Shown here: positions 1-6,663 of the stretch, piece by piece
Layout: each line of letters begins with the position of its first letter
Numbering within the stretch: the first letter of the stretch is position 1
Source of the DNA: CAYJAD01 sp964368075
GTDB lineage: Bacteria > Desulfobacterota > Desulfovibrionia > Desulfovibrionales > Desulfovibrionaceae
Direction of reading: 5' to 3'
Assembly: GCA_964368075.1 (NCBI GenBank)
Contig: CAYJAD010000011.1
Location: forward strand, 1 to 64,000
DNA: 64,000 bases
The notes under the pieces: model-generated
What the model was told of the DNA's origin: nothing
What the model saw: the letters and a program-made list of their open reading frames with translations, nothing else
Databases searched by the model: none
Position numbers and translations under genes: made by a program

Positions 1-604
1 ACTTTTTAAAAAATGCGTCCTTGCCTATTGTGTGAGCCTCTGTATGATGTTTTCTACATAAACTCAAACATTGCAACCCTATATGATTTATAGTTGTTCT
101 ATCTCTGCCCATGCCAACCGCTTCAACGTGGTGTAGTTCTGCCACATCGCCACAACACACACACATCTTTTGAAGTATCATAGCATACACTTGCGTTTTC
201 ACATCGTCTGCAACGTCTGCTGGTGTGCATGATATAGGTATTTCAAGCTTAATGCACATTTGTAGCAAAAAATCAATAAAGCTTGACGCCTCATCACGCG
301 TGCATGTCGCAAAGCTGAAAGGCTTGTGATGTACGCCTAAAACATCACAATACGTCATAAACAAGCTTTTAGTGTAACTTTTAATATAGTCTACATCTTC
401 GCCCGTGTATGCTCTGATATCGCCAAACAACGCATAAATAATCTTTTGTTGTTCGCGATTTATCAAACGTCCGTCATGTAGCTGTATGAAGCATGTTTCA
501 GCACCTGTTGTTATAAGCTTGTGGCTTGGGACACGTGCCTTGATTGTAATTTCGTTAGTGCGATAATCAAAATCAACTATCGCACCATCAAACAACGTCA
601 CCAC
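1..604 (-). CDS. Phage HNH nuclease, unit A copy, cut by window edge
   Basis: This is the left-edge copy of the HNH gene that is complete at 38616-39293. It starts with GTG (604-602), one base after the DUF1351 stop codon, and its C-terminus lies outside the window. The visible part carries the paired cysteines CVCC and the HH of the HNH treble-clef, then CRKHH further on. It is roughly 90% or more identical to the other copy. HNH nucleases next to ERF and DUF1351 are a known phage recombination gene set. A role in recombination or DNA processing is inferred from that context. Confidence 0.85.
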   Translation of the reverse strand, partial: MVTLFDGAIVDFDYRTNEITIKARVPSHKLITTGAETCFIQLHDGRLINREQQKIIYALFGDIRAYTGEDVDYIKSYTKSLFMTYCDVLGVHHKPFSFATCTRDEASSFIDFLLQMCIKLEIPISCTPADVADDVKTQVYAMILQKMCVCCGDVAELHHVEAVGMGRDRTTINHIGLQCLSLCRKHHTEAHTIGKDAFFKK

Positions 605-605
605 G

Positions 606-1532
606 CTAAATGCCTGTTTCGATATCGTAAACAATGCCCTCGCTTTCAAGCAGTTGCTCAATCTTGTTTTTTTGAGCGATAGAGCATTCAAGAGTTATGA
701 TATAAACGCCTTTCGTTTGCTCTGCTTTCCATTCCTTGTAAGGCTTTGCCGTTTCGATAACTTCGCCCGTGTCCGTGTTTATAATTGCATCGTCAGCCAC
801 TTCAACGACTTCTTGAACTTCTTGCTTTGCTTGCCATTCTGCCAATTCTTGTGCCTGTCGTTCTTCTTCTGTTTTTCGCTCTTGCTCGGCTTTCAAGCGC
901 TTTTCATTTTCAATCAGAGTGTTTAAATGCTCAATCGTCTTATCAAGTGATAAGCAAGACACATAAAACGCTTGAATATTATATCGTTCTGCGTCCTGCA
1001 TGCCACCCAATATATTTAATTCGTTTTGGATTTTATCAGCCTTTTCATCAAGTTCTTTCTTGATATCTTTTAGCTTGCACCCCTCGTTTTTCCATTTTTC
1101 ACCCTTGAGTTTTGAAAAATCAACAAGGCTTGCGATAGGCAACGTATTATAATAATCTTCGGCTTGCTTCGTCTTTTCTGCAAGCATTTCAGCAAGCACA
1201 GTATCACGCACGGTTGTTGCTTCTTTTTTCGATTGCTCGATAAGGTCGTTGATTATCTTGCGTTTTTCGTCTATAACAAGCTTAGGCTTTTCATATTCTT
1301 TATTGAAAGAGATAAAACCGCTGTCATAGTCTTTTTTAATAGCGTTACATTCTTTGATAACCTGTTTCGCCATTTCGAGTTTGTTTTCACCTGTTATGTC
1401 AATTTTTGACAAATTAGCCAACATAGGCTTTAAATTATCGTCAATGATGATGTCTAAGTTGTGTGCTATCTTTGCTATAGCCGTTACACTTAAAACCAAC
1501 TGTGGTGTTTTGATTTCCGCTAATTCACTCAT
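606..1532 (-). CDS. DUF1351 family protein, recombination-associated
   Basis: The protein has 308 residues and is rich in helix and coiled coil (Lys/Glu-rich segments around residues 70-130 and 150-230). It resembles the DUF1351 family commonly found beside ERF-type annealing proteins. The chosen ATG at 1532 overlaps the ERF stop codon as ATGA and gives the same N-terminus (MSEL) as the unit B copy at 40221. An earlier ATG at 1544 would add four residues and use the GGGGG stretch that serves better as ribosome binding site. The family's biochemical role is not established; an ERF partner function is inferred from linkage. Confidence 0.85.
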   Translation of the reverse strand: MSELAEIKTPQLVLSVTAIAKIAHNLDIIIDDNLKPMLANLSKIDITGENKLEMAKQVIKECNAIKKDYDSGFISFNKEYEKPKLVIDEKRKIINDLIEQSKKEATTVRDTVLAEMLAEKTKQAEDYYNTLPIASLVDFSKLKGEKWKNEGCKLKDIKKELDEKADKIQNELNILGGMQDAERYNIQAFYVSCLSLDKTIEHLNTLIENEKRLKAEQERKTEEERQAQELAEWQAKQEVQEVVEVADDAIINTDTGEVIETAKPYKEWKAEQTKGVYIITLECSIAQKNKIEQLLESEGIVYDIETGI

Positions 1533-2173
1533 TTTTTCCCCCATAGTAAACTTGTTTCTTTGATTATTTTATCAAAGTCAGCGTCTGTGATTTTGCTCAA
1601 GAATTTAACATTGAACCGCTCTCTGTATTTTACTGCTGTTTCTTCGTCTAGGTTGTCACGCAAGAACAACGCTTTCTCTTTCGATATTTGAGCAATTTCT
1701 TGTTTAGGTTGCTTAGGTGCTTCAACCTGTGGACTGTATGCGTCAGGGTCGTTCTTCGCCTCATCTTCCGTTGGTATGCAAAAGGTCTGAAACAGCGCGT
1801 ACTTCAATGCAATCGACATAGCTTTGCTTGTAGCTTTGTCGCCACTATCCATTGCTTCGCCCGCTGAAACGCATTTCACATGTGAGCCGTCAGACGCATA
1901 AAAAGTGTATTCAATAAGTAAAATAGTTCTATTCATTACCTTTTTCAAAGTCACTTTGTTGTATTTGTCATATACTTCTGTTGGAGTTTGTATAAACTCA
2001 CGCTCAAGAACTCGTGGCACAAAAAACACACCGTGCTTACTTAATAAAGGATTTAACGCCGTGTAAACTTGGTCTATCGACCTAAACTTAAAGCCTTGTG
2101 CCTCGTTTGTCGCCCCCTTGTTTATTGGCTTGAGTTCCATCATTATATCGCTTATTTTTTCATAAATTAACAT
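1529..2173 (-). CDS. erf: ERF family single-strand annealing protein
   Basis: This 214-residue protein matches the ERF superfamily, phage proteins that anneal single strands during homologous recombination. Visible signatures are the ALNPLLSKHG segment, the EYTFYASDGS strand, and the block GDKATSKAMSIALKYAL followed by FCIPTEDEAKNDPD. The C-terminal third (from about residue 150) is nearly identical to the unit B copy, while the N-terminal 90 residues differ markedly. It overlaps the ribbon-helix-helix gene upstream and DUF1351 downstream, so the three are probably translated together. It should act on phage DNA ends or circularisation in the cytoplasm. Confidence 0.88.
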   Translation of the reverse strand: MLIYEKISDIMMELKPINKGATNEAQGFKFRSIDQVYTALNPLLSKHGVFFVPRVLEREFIQTPTEVYDKYNKVTLKKVMNRTILLIEYTFYASDGSHVKCVSAGEAMDSGDKATSKAMSIALKYALFQTFCIPTEDEAKNDPDAYSPQVEAPKQPKQEIAQISKEKALFLRDNLDEETAVKYRERFNVKFLSKITDADFDKIIKETSLLWGKK

Positions 2174-2336
2174 TTTTTACCCCCAATTCGCCCAATATGA
2201 GCGATTTTAATAGCTGTGTTACTGTTACACCCCTTTCAACGCATAACGCTTGAAATAGGTTATATTCTGCCTCTGTCAACCTAGCATAAACAACTTTGCT
2301 AGAACTCGTTTTGCCTTTTGGTCTACCTCTGTTCAT
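2160..2336 (-). CDS. Ribbon-helix-helix DNA-binding protein
   Basis: A 58-residue protein with a basic N-terminal arm (NRGRPKGKTSSS), a short strand (KVVYARLT) and two helices (EAEYNLFQALCVERG and VTVTQLLKSLIL). This is the layout of Arc/CopG-type ribbon-helix-helix regulators. The ATG at 2336 is preceded by AGAGG; the TTG two codons upstream is less likely. It is the second gene of the ERF operon, so autoregulation of that operon is plausible but inferred. The unit B homologue is at 40846-41013. Confidence 0.72.
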   Translation of the reverse strand: MNRGRPKGKTSSSKVVYARLTEAEYNLFQALCVERGVTVTQLLKSLILGELGVKNVNL

Positions 2337-2487
2337 TTTCAAGCCTCTGCTGTGCTTTGTTTATCAGGTCAACTAATTGGCTGTGTTCATCAGTCATTAA
2401 GTAACCTAACTTATGCAACTGAAATACTGCGTCATGTGCTTGTGAAACTTGTTCGCCCACTTGTTCTTTTAATTCTTCCTTATTCAT
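2323..2487 (-). CDS. Small helical early protein, first gene of ERF operon (A)
   Basis: A 54-residue acidic, glutamine-rich helical protein starting MNKEELKEQ and ending LENEQR. It is the first gene after the promoter at 2532-2559 and has GAGGG before its ATG. The unit B homologue at 41003-41164 shares most residues, including SQAHDA, LHKLGYLMTDE and SQLVDLINKAQQRL, which supports a real gene despite the small size. No function is recognised. It overlaps the ribbon-helix-helix gene by 14 bases. Confidence 0.68.
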   Translation of the reverse strand: MNKEELKEQVGEQVSQAHDAVFQLHKLGYLMTDEHSQLVDLINKAQQRLENEQR

Positions 2488-2531
2488 GTTTCCCTCTTTG
2501 TTCTTATTGGCTGTGTTCGCCTTATGTACTT

Positions 2532-2559
2532 AACATACACTATTTTTATTTATTGTCAA
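2532..2559 (-). promoter_or_regulatory. Early promoter of ERF operon, unit A
   Basis: Read on the minus strand, this is TTGACA, a 16-base spacer, then TATGTT. The unit B promoter (41413-41440) has the same spacer with TATATT and nearly the same flanks. It lies just downstream of the late terminator and upstream of the first early gene. This is a sigma70-type promoter by sequence match only. Confidence 0.72.
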
Positions 2560-2598
2560 CAAAAAAATGTAAACAATTTAAATAAATTTTTAATTGTG

Positions 2599-2613
2599 TT
2601 GTAAATGGTTGAT
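2599..2613 (-). promoter_or_regulatory. Shared upstream box TTGTAAnnnGTTGAT (A early)
   Basis: The plus strand reads TTGTAAATGGTTGAT. The same 12 fixed bases occur 38-39 bases upstream of the -35 boxes at 41479-41493 and 37635-37649. The position suggests a binding site for an activator or repressor of early promoters. This is inference from three occurrences. Confidence 0.5.
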
Positions 2614-2634
2614 AATGTTGAGTAATTTCAATAG

Positions 2635-2659
2635 AAAAAAGCACCCTGATAGAGTGCTT
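2635..2659 (-). terminator. Intrinsic terminator at end of late operon, unit A
   Basis: On the minus strand an AAGCACT arm and a GGTGCTT arm with a 7-base loop are followed by TTTTTT. It lies directly after the last late gene (stop at 2664) and before the early promoter, so it separates late from early transcription. Confidence 0.8.
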
Positions 2660-2663
2660 CGTG

Positions 2664-2990
2664 TTAGTCACAAGTCATTTTTTCGTAAGCAGATAACATT
2701 GTAACGCCTGCCATAAGTAACGACTGTGTAGCGTCCTTGTGTGCGACTGTGCCTTGCTTCATGCCTAAGTAGTCACGTTCTGCTTTCTGAAACATCAATT
2801 TAGCGTGTTCAAAGGTTGCTTCGCTTTCGCTAGCTTCCATGTGTTGAGCAACTTCCGTAAGAACTCTCGCATGTGCATGTGTCGCATTTCCCGTCACACT
2901 CGCATACATGCCTGTGTTTGGGTGTGTCGAGTGGCTCGGGCTCTCGTATCCCTCTTGCATGACTATTCGTTTCCTCAATTTTTTGTACAT
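2664..2990 (-). CDS. Last late gene, conserved small phage protein (A)
   Basis: A 108-residue protein of unknown function. Its C-terminal half (helices plus an ending of SAYEKMTCD) resembles the end of the unit B protein at 42420-42776 (HAYADMTCNN), so both units keep this gene near the end of the late operon. The start at 2990 has GGGGCG five bases upstream. The first 161 bases overlap the Cys-rich gene upstream in another frame. An internal ATG (residue 11) would shorten but not remove the overlap. Confidence 0.62.
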   Translation of the reverse strand: MYKKLRKRIVMQEGYESPSHSTHPNTGMYASVTGNATHAHARVLTEVAQHMEASESEATFEHAKLMFQKAERDYLGMKQGTVAHKDATQSLLMAGVTMLSAYEKMTCD

Positions 2991-3117
2991 GTTTCGCCCC
3001 TTTTTTAAATGTTTTTTTAAGTTCTGATATGCCTGTTTCCATAGCCTGATTGATTAGTTTTTGTCCTGTTTTTGAACGCATACCATAACCCAATAAAACC
3101 CATATAAATTTGTTCAT
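2830..3117 (-). CDS. Cys/His-rich small protein (A)
   Basis: A 95-residue protein with a hydrophobic N-terminus (FIWVLLGYG), a basic middle (KKTFKKGAK) and a C-terminus packed with cysteine and histidine (KHRHVCECDGKCDTCTC, then SYGSCSTHGS). That tail looks metal-binding. A strong GGGGGC site precedes the ATG. The last 161 bases overlap the next gene. Unit B has an unrelated-length but similarly Cys-rich protein (41527-41682) at the end of its late operon. The function is unknown. Confidence 0.6.
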   Translation of the reverse strand: MNKFIWVLLGYGMRSKTGQKLINQAMETGISELKKTFKKGAKHVQKIEETNSHARGIREPEPLDTPKHRHVCECDGKCDTCTCESSYGSCSTHGS

Positions 3118-3136
3118 ATAGCCCCCAATAGAATTA

Positions 3137-3157
3137 AAGCCCTCATATCGAGGGCTT
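3137..3157 (-). terminator. Hairpin between late genes, possible weak terminator
   Basis: AAGCCCTC and GAGGGCTT form a perfect 8-bp stem with a 5-base loop. On the minus strand it is followed by TAATTCTATT, a poor U-tract. It may end some transcripts or protect the 3' end of the upstream mRNA. Confidence 0.5.
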
Positions 3158-3178
3158 ATATCAACAATCAGCTATTGA

Positions 3179-3691
3179 CTAGCCGACGTCTTTTTGGTCG
3201 CAAACTGTAACGCAAGCGTTAAAGCGTGGCGATTTAGGGATTTGGCAAAGTTCTGAACGGATTTCAGCGAACTGTGCGTCTGTGTAAACACGTTGTTTTA
3301 ACATTGCGATTTCAGCGTCTTTTGCAGCAAGTGCTTGGCCGTTCAAGATAGCTGTTGTTTGAGCATTGATTTTGCAATCAAATAGCTTTTCAGCTTGGTT
3401 AGCGTCAAACTGCCTAGCCGCTTGGTCGTATAACCTAGCTGTGTTAGCGTTATCAGCCTCGATAACACGGTTTGCGTTTGTGTTAATCAAGTTTTGTGTT
3501 GTCGCTGTATCAATAATTTCTTGAACTTTAACATCACAGTTTGAAACGTCAGCACATGTGCGTGAGTTGTTGCCTGCCCAGCTATTGCCGCTGAAAAGGC
3601 TAAATAGAATTAGTAGGACGATAAATCCACCGATTAAGCCAACGCCCCAATTTGAAGAGCTATCTTCCATTACGTAAGTTTTTTCGTGCAT
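3179..3691 (-). CDS. Membrane-anchored late protein with coiled coil (A)
   Basis: A 170-residue protein. After a short N-terminal segment (MHEKTYVMED) there is a Gly/hydrophobic transmembrane stretch (about residues 17-37), then a long helical region rich in Ala/Asn/Gln, and four cysteines near the C-terminus. The overall plan matches a protein type common in late regions of gut phages whose role is unsettled. Unit B has a protein of the same plan at 42829-43446 with little sequence identity. It may be a virion or membrane protein; this is not determined. Confidence 0.6.
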   Translation of the reverse strand: MHEKTYVMEDSSSNWGVGLIGGFIVLLILFSLFSGNSWAGNNSRTCADVSNCDVKVQEIIDTATTQNLINTNANRVIEADNANTARLYDQAARQFDANQAEKLFDCKINAQTTAILNGQALAAKDAEIAMLKQRVYTDAQFAEIRSELCQIPKSPRFNACVTVCDQKDVG

Positions 3692-3718
3692 AGTAGCACC
3701 TCTTTTATTTTATTTAGA

Positions 3719-4093
3719 TTAAAGCTTACGCCTCAACCTATCCTTTAAACCTGTGTCAGTTGGTCTTGTAGTACCTTTGGGTGTGCTTTTAAACGAATTA
3801 TATTGACTGCTTGTTTTGTCGTTTAAAATATCATCAGCAAGCCCCTCAAGCTGTTTTATATCAAAGCCTAACATAGCTACCGCTTTCGCAACCATTGGTG
3901 TATTGCGTGCAAAGTCTAGCCCTTTTGATAGCGTTTCACGTCCGCCATAGTCATTTACTGCTTGCATAGCACCTTGCTTTGTCATCGGGTATTTTTTAGA
4001 CAGTTCCGACGCTTTCTTTATGTTTTGGATTGTTTGTTGCTTTAGTCCCAACTTTTTGAGTAGGTTTTCTTTCATCTTGTCCGCTATGCTCAT
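3719..4093 (-). CDS. Small basic late protein of unknown function
   Basis: A 124-residue, mostly helical, lysine-rich protein (KKLGLKQQTIQNIKKAS near the start, GLKDRLRRKL at the end). Its start overlaps the upstream gene by 98 bases, which is long. It is supported by a translation start, GGCGGTGCAGAATGAGC, almost identical to the one used by the upstream gene at 4442. No family is recognised. Unit B has no clear homologue. Confidence 0.6.
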   Translation of the reverse strand: MSIADKMKENLLKKLGLKQQTIQNIKKASELSKKYPMTKQGAMQAVNDYGGRETLSKGLDFARNTPMVAKAVAMLGFDIKQLEGLADDILNDKTSSQYNSFKSTPKGTTRPTDTGLKDRLRRKL

Positions 4094-4442
4094 TCTGCAC
4101 CGCCTGTTGTTGATTGTTAATTAATTGTGTAACTGCCTGTGTTAAATTGTCTATTTGATTTGATAAATCTTCATTCTTTTTGATTGATTGCTTTAGTTGT
4201 TCTTGCAGTTCTGCGTTGATTTCCTCTTGAGTTTTCTCAACTTCAATCAAGCCGTTTTCAATAAGTAATTTTTCGTATTCATCTAGCTTATTGACTGCCT
4301 CTGTCGCTAATTGCTCAAGTTCTTGGTATGCTTCGAAAGTATAGCCGATTTGATTGTCGCCCTCGTAACTTGTGCCAATGATAAATTCGCCGTCTATACG
4401 TAAGTTTCGGTATGTACCTAGAAAGTTGTTTTGATTGCTCAT
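3996..4442 (-). CDS. Coiled-coil late protein of unknown function
   Basis: A 148-residue protein. The N-terminal 45 residues look globular, with repeated Tyr/Gly/Asp. Residues 45-115 form a Gln/Glu/Asn-rich coiled coil, and the last 35 residues are low-complexity and polar. The start has GGCGGTGTAGA ahead of the ATG. The C-terminal 98 bases overlap the next gene, where the sequence is low-complexity in this frame. No homologue was seen in unit B. Confidence 0.6.
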   Translation of the reverse strand: MSNQNNFLGTYRNLRIDGEFIIGTSYEGDNQIGYTFEAYQELEQLATEAVNKLDEYEKLLIENGLIEVEKTQEEINAELQEQLKQSIKKNEDLSNQIDNLTQAVTQLINNQQQAVQNEHSGQDERKPTQKVGTKATNNPKHKESVGTV

Positions 4443-4507
4443 TCTACACCGCCTATATTTAGATGATAAGCGATATATTTAGATTGTGAAAGGCTTGAAA
4501 AAGTCTT

Positions 4508-4753
4508 TTAAAAGGTCGAAAATGGGCTTTCTAATAATTGCCCTATGATTGAAAACGCTTTGTTTCTTTTAGTTTTAAGTGGAGTTAGTGATATTTTTAG
4601 TTCTTCGCTAGCTTCATCTAGCGTAAGTCCTTCTATATCAACAAGTTTAATGATTTCACGCTGAACACGTGTGAGATTGCCACTAACGGACGCTAGTAAT
4701 AATTGTTTATCTGCAAAGCTTTTGAAGAACGCTTTTGCTTCTTGATGTGTCAT
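4508..4753 (-). CDS. Sigma-region-4-like helix-turn-helix protein
   Basis: An 81-residue protein. Residues 27-70 (RVQREIIKLVDIEGLTLDEA followed by SEELKISLTPLKTKRNKA) follow the pattern of sigma factor region 4 or LuxR-type helix-turn-helix domains. It sits among late genes after the lysis cassette, so it might tune late transcription; this is inferred. The gene at the same place in unit B (43570-43845) is different but also starts a similar ERE-type helix. The family match is by eye only. Confidence 0.6.
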   Translation of the reverse strand: MTHQEAKAFFKSFADKQLLLASVSGNLTRVQREIIKLVDIEGLTLDEASEELKISLTPLKTKRNKAFSIIGQLLESPFSTF

Positions 4754-4759
4754 AGGTAA

Positions 4760-4858
4760 CTATGATTTTTTATTTGATTTTTTAGTGCTTGCCGTTTTCG
4801 TGCCTTTAGGCTTGCGAACGGTTGTTTTCTTGTATTTAGTCTTTTTCATTGTCGCCAT
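4760..4858 (-). CDS. Very small Lys/Thr-rich basic peptide (A)
   Basis: A 32-residue peptide, MATMKKTKYKKTTVRKPKGT and then more Lys/Ser/Thr. The start at 4858 has GGAGG nine bases upstream; 4849 is the alternative. An equally basic 30-residue peptide lies at the matching place in unit B (43848-43940) with little exact identity, so the charge pattern is conserved. It could bind nucleic acid or membrane, or be a lysis-timing peptide. The function is unknown. Confidence 0.55.
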   Translation of the reverse strand: MATMKKTKYKKTTVRKPKGTKTASTKKSNKKS

Positions 4859-5135
4859 TTGTCGCCACCTCCGAATTATTTATGTTTGTGTCGTTTATGA
4901 TAGTGCCGTTGCCTGCGTGATATTCTTCTGTTTCGTACTCTTCAACAATATATGTTTCTGTGTTATTGATATACTCAAACGTCTTAAAGGCAACATAGCC
5001 ACCTAAACCACCGCCAACGATAAATAAGACTGTAAACATAGCAATTAACGCCATAACAACCTTGTATACCAGTCTTTGTGCAAAAGTGCCTTGTGCAAGT
5101 AATTCAAGCCTTTTTAAATCTTCGTCTTTTGCCAT
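4836..5135 (-). CDS. Single-pass membrane protein after the lysis genes (A)
   Basis: A 99-residue protein with a basic, helical N-terminus (MAKDEDLKRLELL), one transmembrane segment (VVMALIAMFTVLFIVGGGLG) and an acidic Glu/Asn-rich tail. The start at 5135 sits just after the upstream stop. The unit B gene at 43940-44239 has the same plan with a different sequence, so the position and topology are conserved. It may be an accessory holin or antiholin; this is not established. Confidence 0.58.
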   Translation of the reverse strand: MAKDEDLKRLELLAQGTFAQRLVYKVVMALIAMFTVLFIVGGGLGGYVAFKTFEYINNTETYIVEEYETEEYHAGNGTIINDTNINNSEVATNGDNEKD

Positions 5136-5136
5136 T

Positions 5137-5535
5137 TTACACTCCAAAAAAGCCTTTGATTTTGTCCGCATTAGCGATTAAGAACGATACAAACGCCGTG
5201 ATACCTGCAACAATAGCTGATATTGTCTTGTATGACATGGTTACACCTTTTTTAACGCCTGAAAATTCTGCTTGTTTTAACTGCATATCTTCATAATACT
5301 TCTTTAATTCTCTGATAATCTTTGCATTTTCGACACAGTGGTGCATGTTGTCATCATGAATGTGTTTATCCATTTTCTCCATACCTCCAACTAATCTTTC
5401 AACGCTATTAAATAATTCAGAAGCATTTGCCGATAGTTTTGATGTAACACTTATTAACTGTTTAATATCCCCTCGCATTTCACGAATGTCTGCGTCAGTT
5501 TTTCGTCTGTCATTAAAAGTGTTTTCACTAGCCAT
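5137..5535 (-). CDS. Coiled-coil protein with C-terminal membrane segment (A)
   Basis: A 132-residue protein. The first 80 residues are coiled coil with a DRRKTDADIREMRGDIKQL start. The C-terminus carries GVTMSYKTISAIVAGITAFV, a transmembrane segment. The unit B homologue (44236-44619) shares the RR/TD start, the GVRKGVTMSYK-like motif and the tail. The layout resembles XhlA-type lysis-associated proteins, but identity is not proven. It follows the spanin genes directly. Confidence 0.6.
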   Translation of the reverse strand: MASENTFNDRRKTDADIREMRGDIKQLISVTSKLSANASELFNSVERLVGGMEKMDKHIHDDNMHHCVENAKIIRELKKYYEDMQLKQAEFSGVKKGVTMSYKTISAIVAGITAFVSFLIANADKIKGFFGV

Positions 5536-5555
5536 TGATTATGCTCCGTTGGGCT

Positions 5556-5816
5556 TTATTTTGTTTGCTTAAAATAGCACTCTACTGTATTATGTAGCGA
5601 ATTTATATAATCGTCAAGTAACAATTCACGTTTTAACAGTATTTCTGCATTGCGTGGTGTTGTTAATAATTCATAATGTAGCTTAGGAAGCTTGGGGACA
5701 GCAGGACTAGGGCACACAAACGGCTTTATCTGTTCGTATTGCGTGACGTACTCGACGTGGCTACATGCCGATATTATCAAGGTTGAGAGTATCAACAAGC
5801 ATTTTAAGTTTATCAT
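5556..5816 (-). CDS. Outer-membrane spanin lipoprotein, Rz1-like (A)
   Basis: An 86-residue protein with a lipoprotein signal peptide (MINLKCLLILSTLIISAC, lipobox ending IISAC) and a short periplasmic chain containing PSPAVPKLPKLHYELLTTP. The gene starts inside the 3' end of the i-spanin gene in another frame (56-base overlap), the typical Rz/Rz1 architecture. The partner pair spans the periplasm and disrupts the outer membrane at the last lysis step. The homologue at 44625-44888 shares the KLPKLHYELLTTPRNAEILL block. This implies a Gram-negative host. Confidence 0.8.
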   Translation of the reverse strand: MINLKCLLILSTLIISACSHVEYVTQYEQIKPFVCPSPAVPKLPKLHYELLTTPRNAEILLKRELLLDDYINSLHNTVECYFKQTK

Positions 5817-6138
5817 TAGGTATTACCTCTATTTCACATTGATTAATAATAATAGGCTCTATGTCCTTGAAAGCTTCTTCAACGTCTGCAAGGTCATTAG
5901 CTAACTTATTTTTAGAGCTATAGCAAGCTTCAAGTTCGTTATTGACTTGAAGTAGTTGATTTCTAATTCTATCTTGTTGCAAATCAATGCTTGTGTTCGA
6001 TTGTTCTAGCTGCTTAATGTTGTTTTCCAACTGTTCGATATTTCCGACAAGTTGAGTTATCGTGTTTCTCATTAGTAATATTGTTATAACGCTAACCACA
6101 AGTAAGCCTAGTAGTATATATATAACGTATTTCGTCAT
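5761..6138 (-). CDS. Inner-membrane spanin, Rz-like (A)
   Basis: A 125-residue protein with an N-terminal transmembrane anchor (VIYILLGLLVVSVITILLM) and then a long periplasmic coiled coil (ITQLVGNIEQLENNIKQLEQ and beyond). Its start overlaps the putative holin gene as ATGA and its 3' end contains the start of the Rz1-like lipoprotein gene. This order (endolysin, holin, Rz, Rz1) is a lambda-type lysis cassette. The unit B counterpart is at 44836-45219. Confidence 0.78.
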   Translation of the reverse strand: MTKYVIYILLGLLVVSVITILLMRNTITQLVGNIEQLENNIKQLEQSNTSIDLQQDRIRNQLLQVNNELEACYSSKNKLANDLADVEEAFKDIEPIIINQCEIEVIPNDKLKMLVDTLNLDNIGM

Positions 6139-6323
6139 ATTTCCGCCCCTGTATCGCTGTTTGTTAGTGTAAGCAACTTAATCAAGAAGTTAGCTACGTC
6201 TGCGTTAAAATTGCCTGTAATGAGCAAAACGGACGTAACAACAATAACAAAGATTAAGCTAATAAAAAAGGCTACACGTTTAAGCGATAGTTTGCCATTG
6301 ACTGATAGCATCTCTTTTAACAT
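6135..6323 (-). CDS. Putative holin (A)
   Basis: A 62-residue protein with a basic N-terminus (MLKEMLSVNGKLSLKR), one strong transmembrane segment (VAFFISLIFVIVVTSVLLIT) and a second weaker hydrophobic stretch. The start at 6323 lies one base after the endolysin stop and matches the MLK start of the unit B gene; upstream TTG and ATG (6335) starts also exist. Position between the endolysin and the spanins is the basis for the holin call. Confidence 0.6.
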   Translation of the reverse strand: MLKEMLSVNGKLSLKRVAFFISLIFVIVVTSVLLITGNFNADVANFLIKLLTLTNSDTGAEI

Positions 6324-6324
6324 C

Positions 6325-6663
6325 TTAACCGCCATACTCAAAATGAGGGCAATCTGTGAAGCTATGCCAATTACCGCCCCATTTGTTTTTATTGTCCATG
6401 CTTTCCCAATAATCGCCCAATTCTTGCAAGTCGTCCTTGCCCTCTACAAGCTTGCCATTTTTAGTAAAATACATATCAACGGCTAAGCTGTTTAAGTGTT
6501 TGCTGTTCATGGTGGTTGAACGCCCCTCATCAATATAAATCTGCTGTTGCTCTACTGTTCGCTGAACTTCACGCATTCTGCACTTAAAGCCTAGTTCAGT
6601 AGCTTTAAATATCAATTCCGCAACGTATGATGTAAATAATTCTTGTTTTTCGCCTAGCTTCAT
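6325..6663 (-). CDS. M15-family endolysin peptidase (A)
   Basis: A 112-residue L-alanyl-D-glutamate/VanY-like peptidase. The zinc-site signatures are SKHLNSLAVDMY (H and D ligands) and the C-terminal CPHFEYGG (H ligand), with WGGNWHSF in between. The size fits the compact T5 or A500 type. It cuts the peptide crossbridges of peptidoglycan. There is no signal peptide, so it depends on the holin. Unit B replaces it with a GH108 muramidase. Confidence 0.85.
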   Translation of the reverse strand: MKLGEKQELFTSYVAELIFKATELGFKCRMREVQRTVEQQQIYIDEGRSTTMNSKHLNSLAVDMYFTKNGKLVEGKDDLQELGDYWESMDNKNKWGGNWHSFTDCPHFEYGG

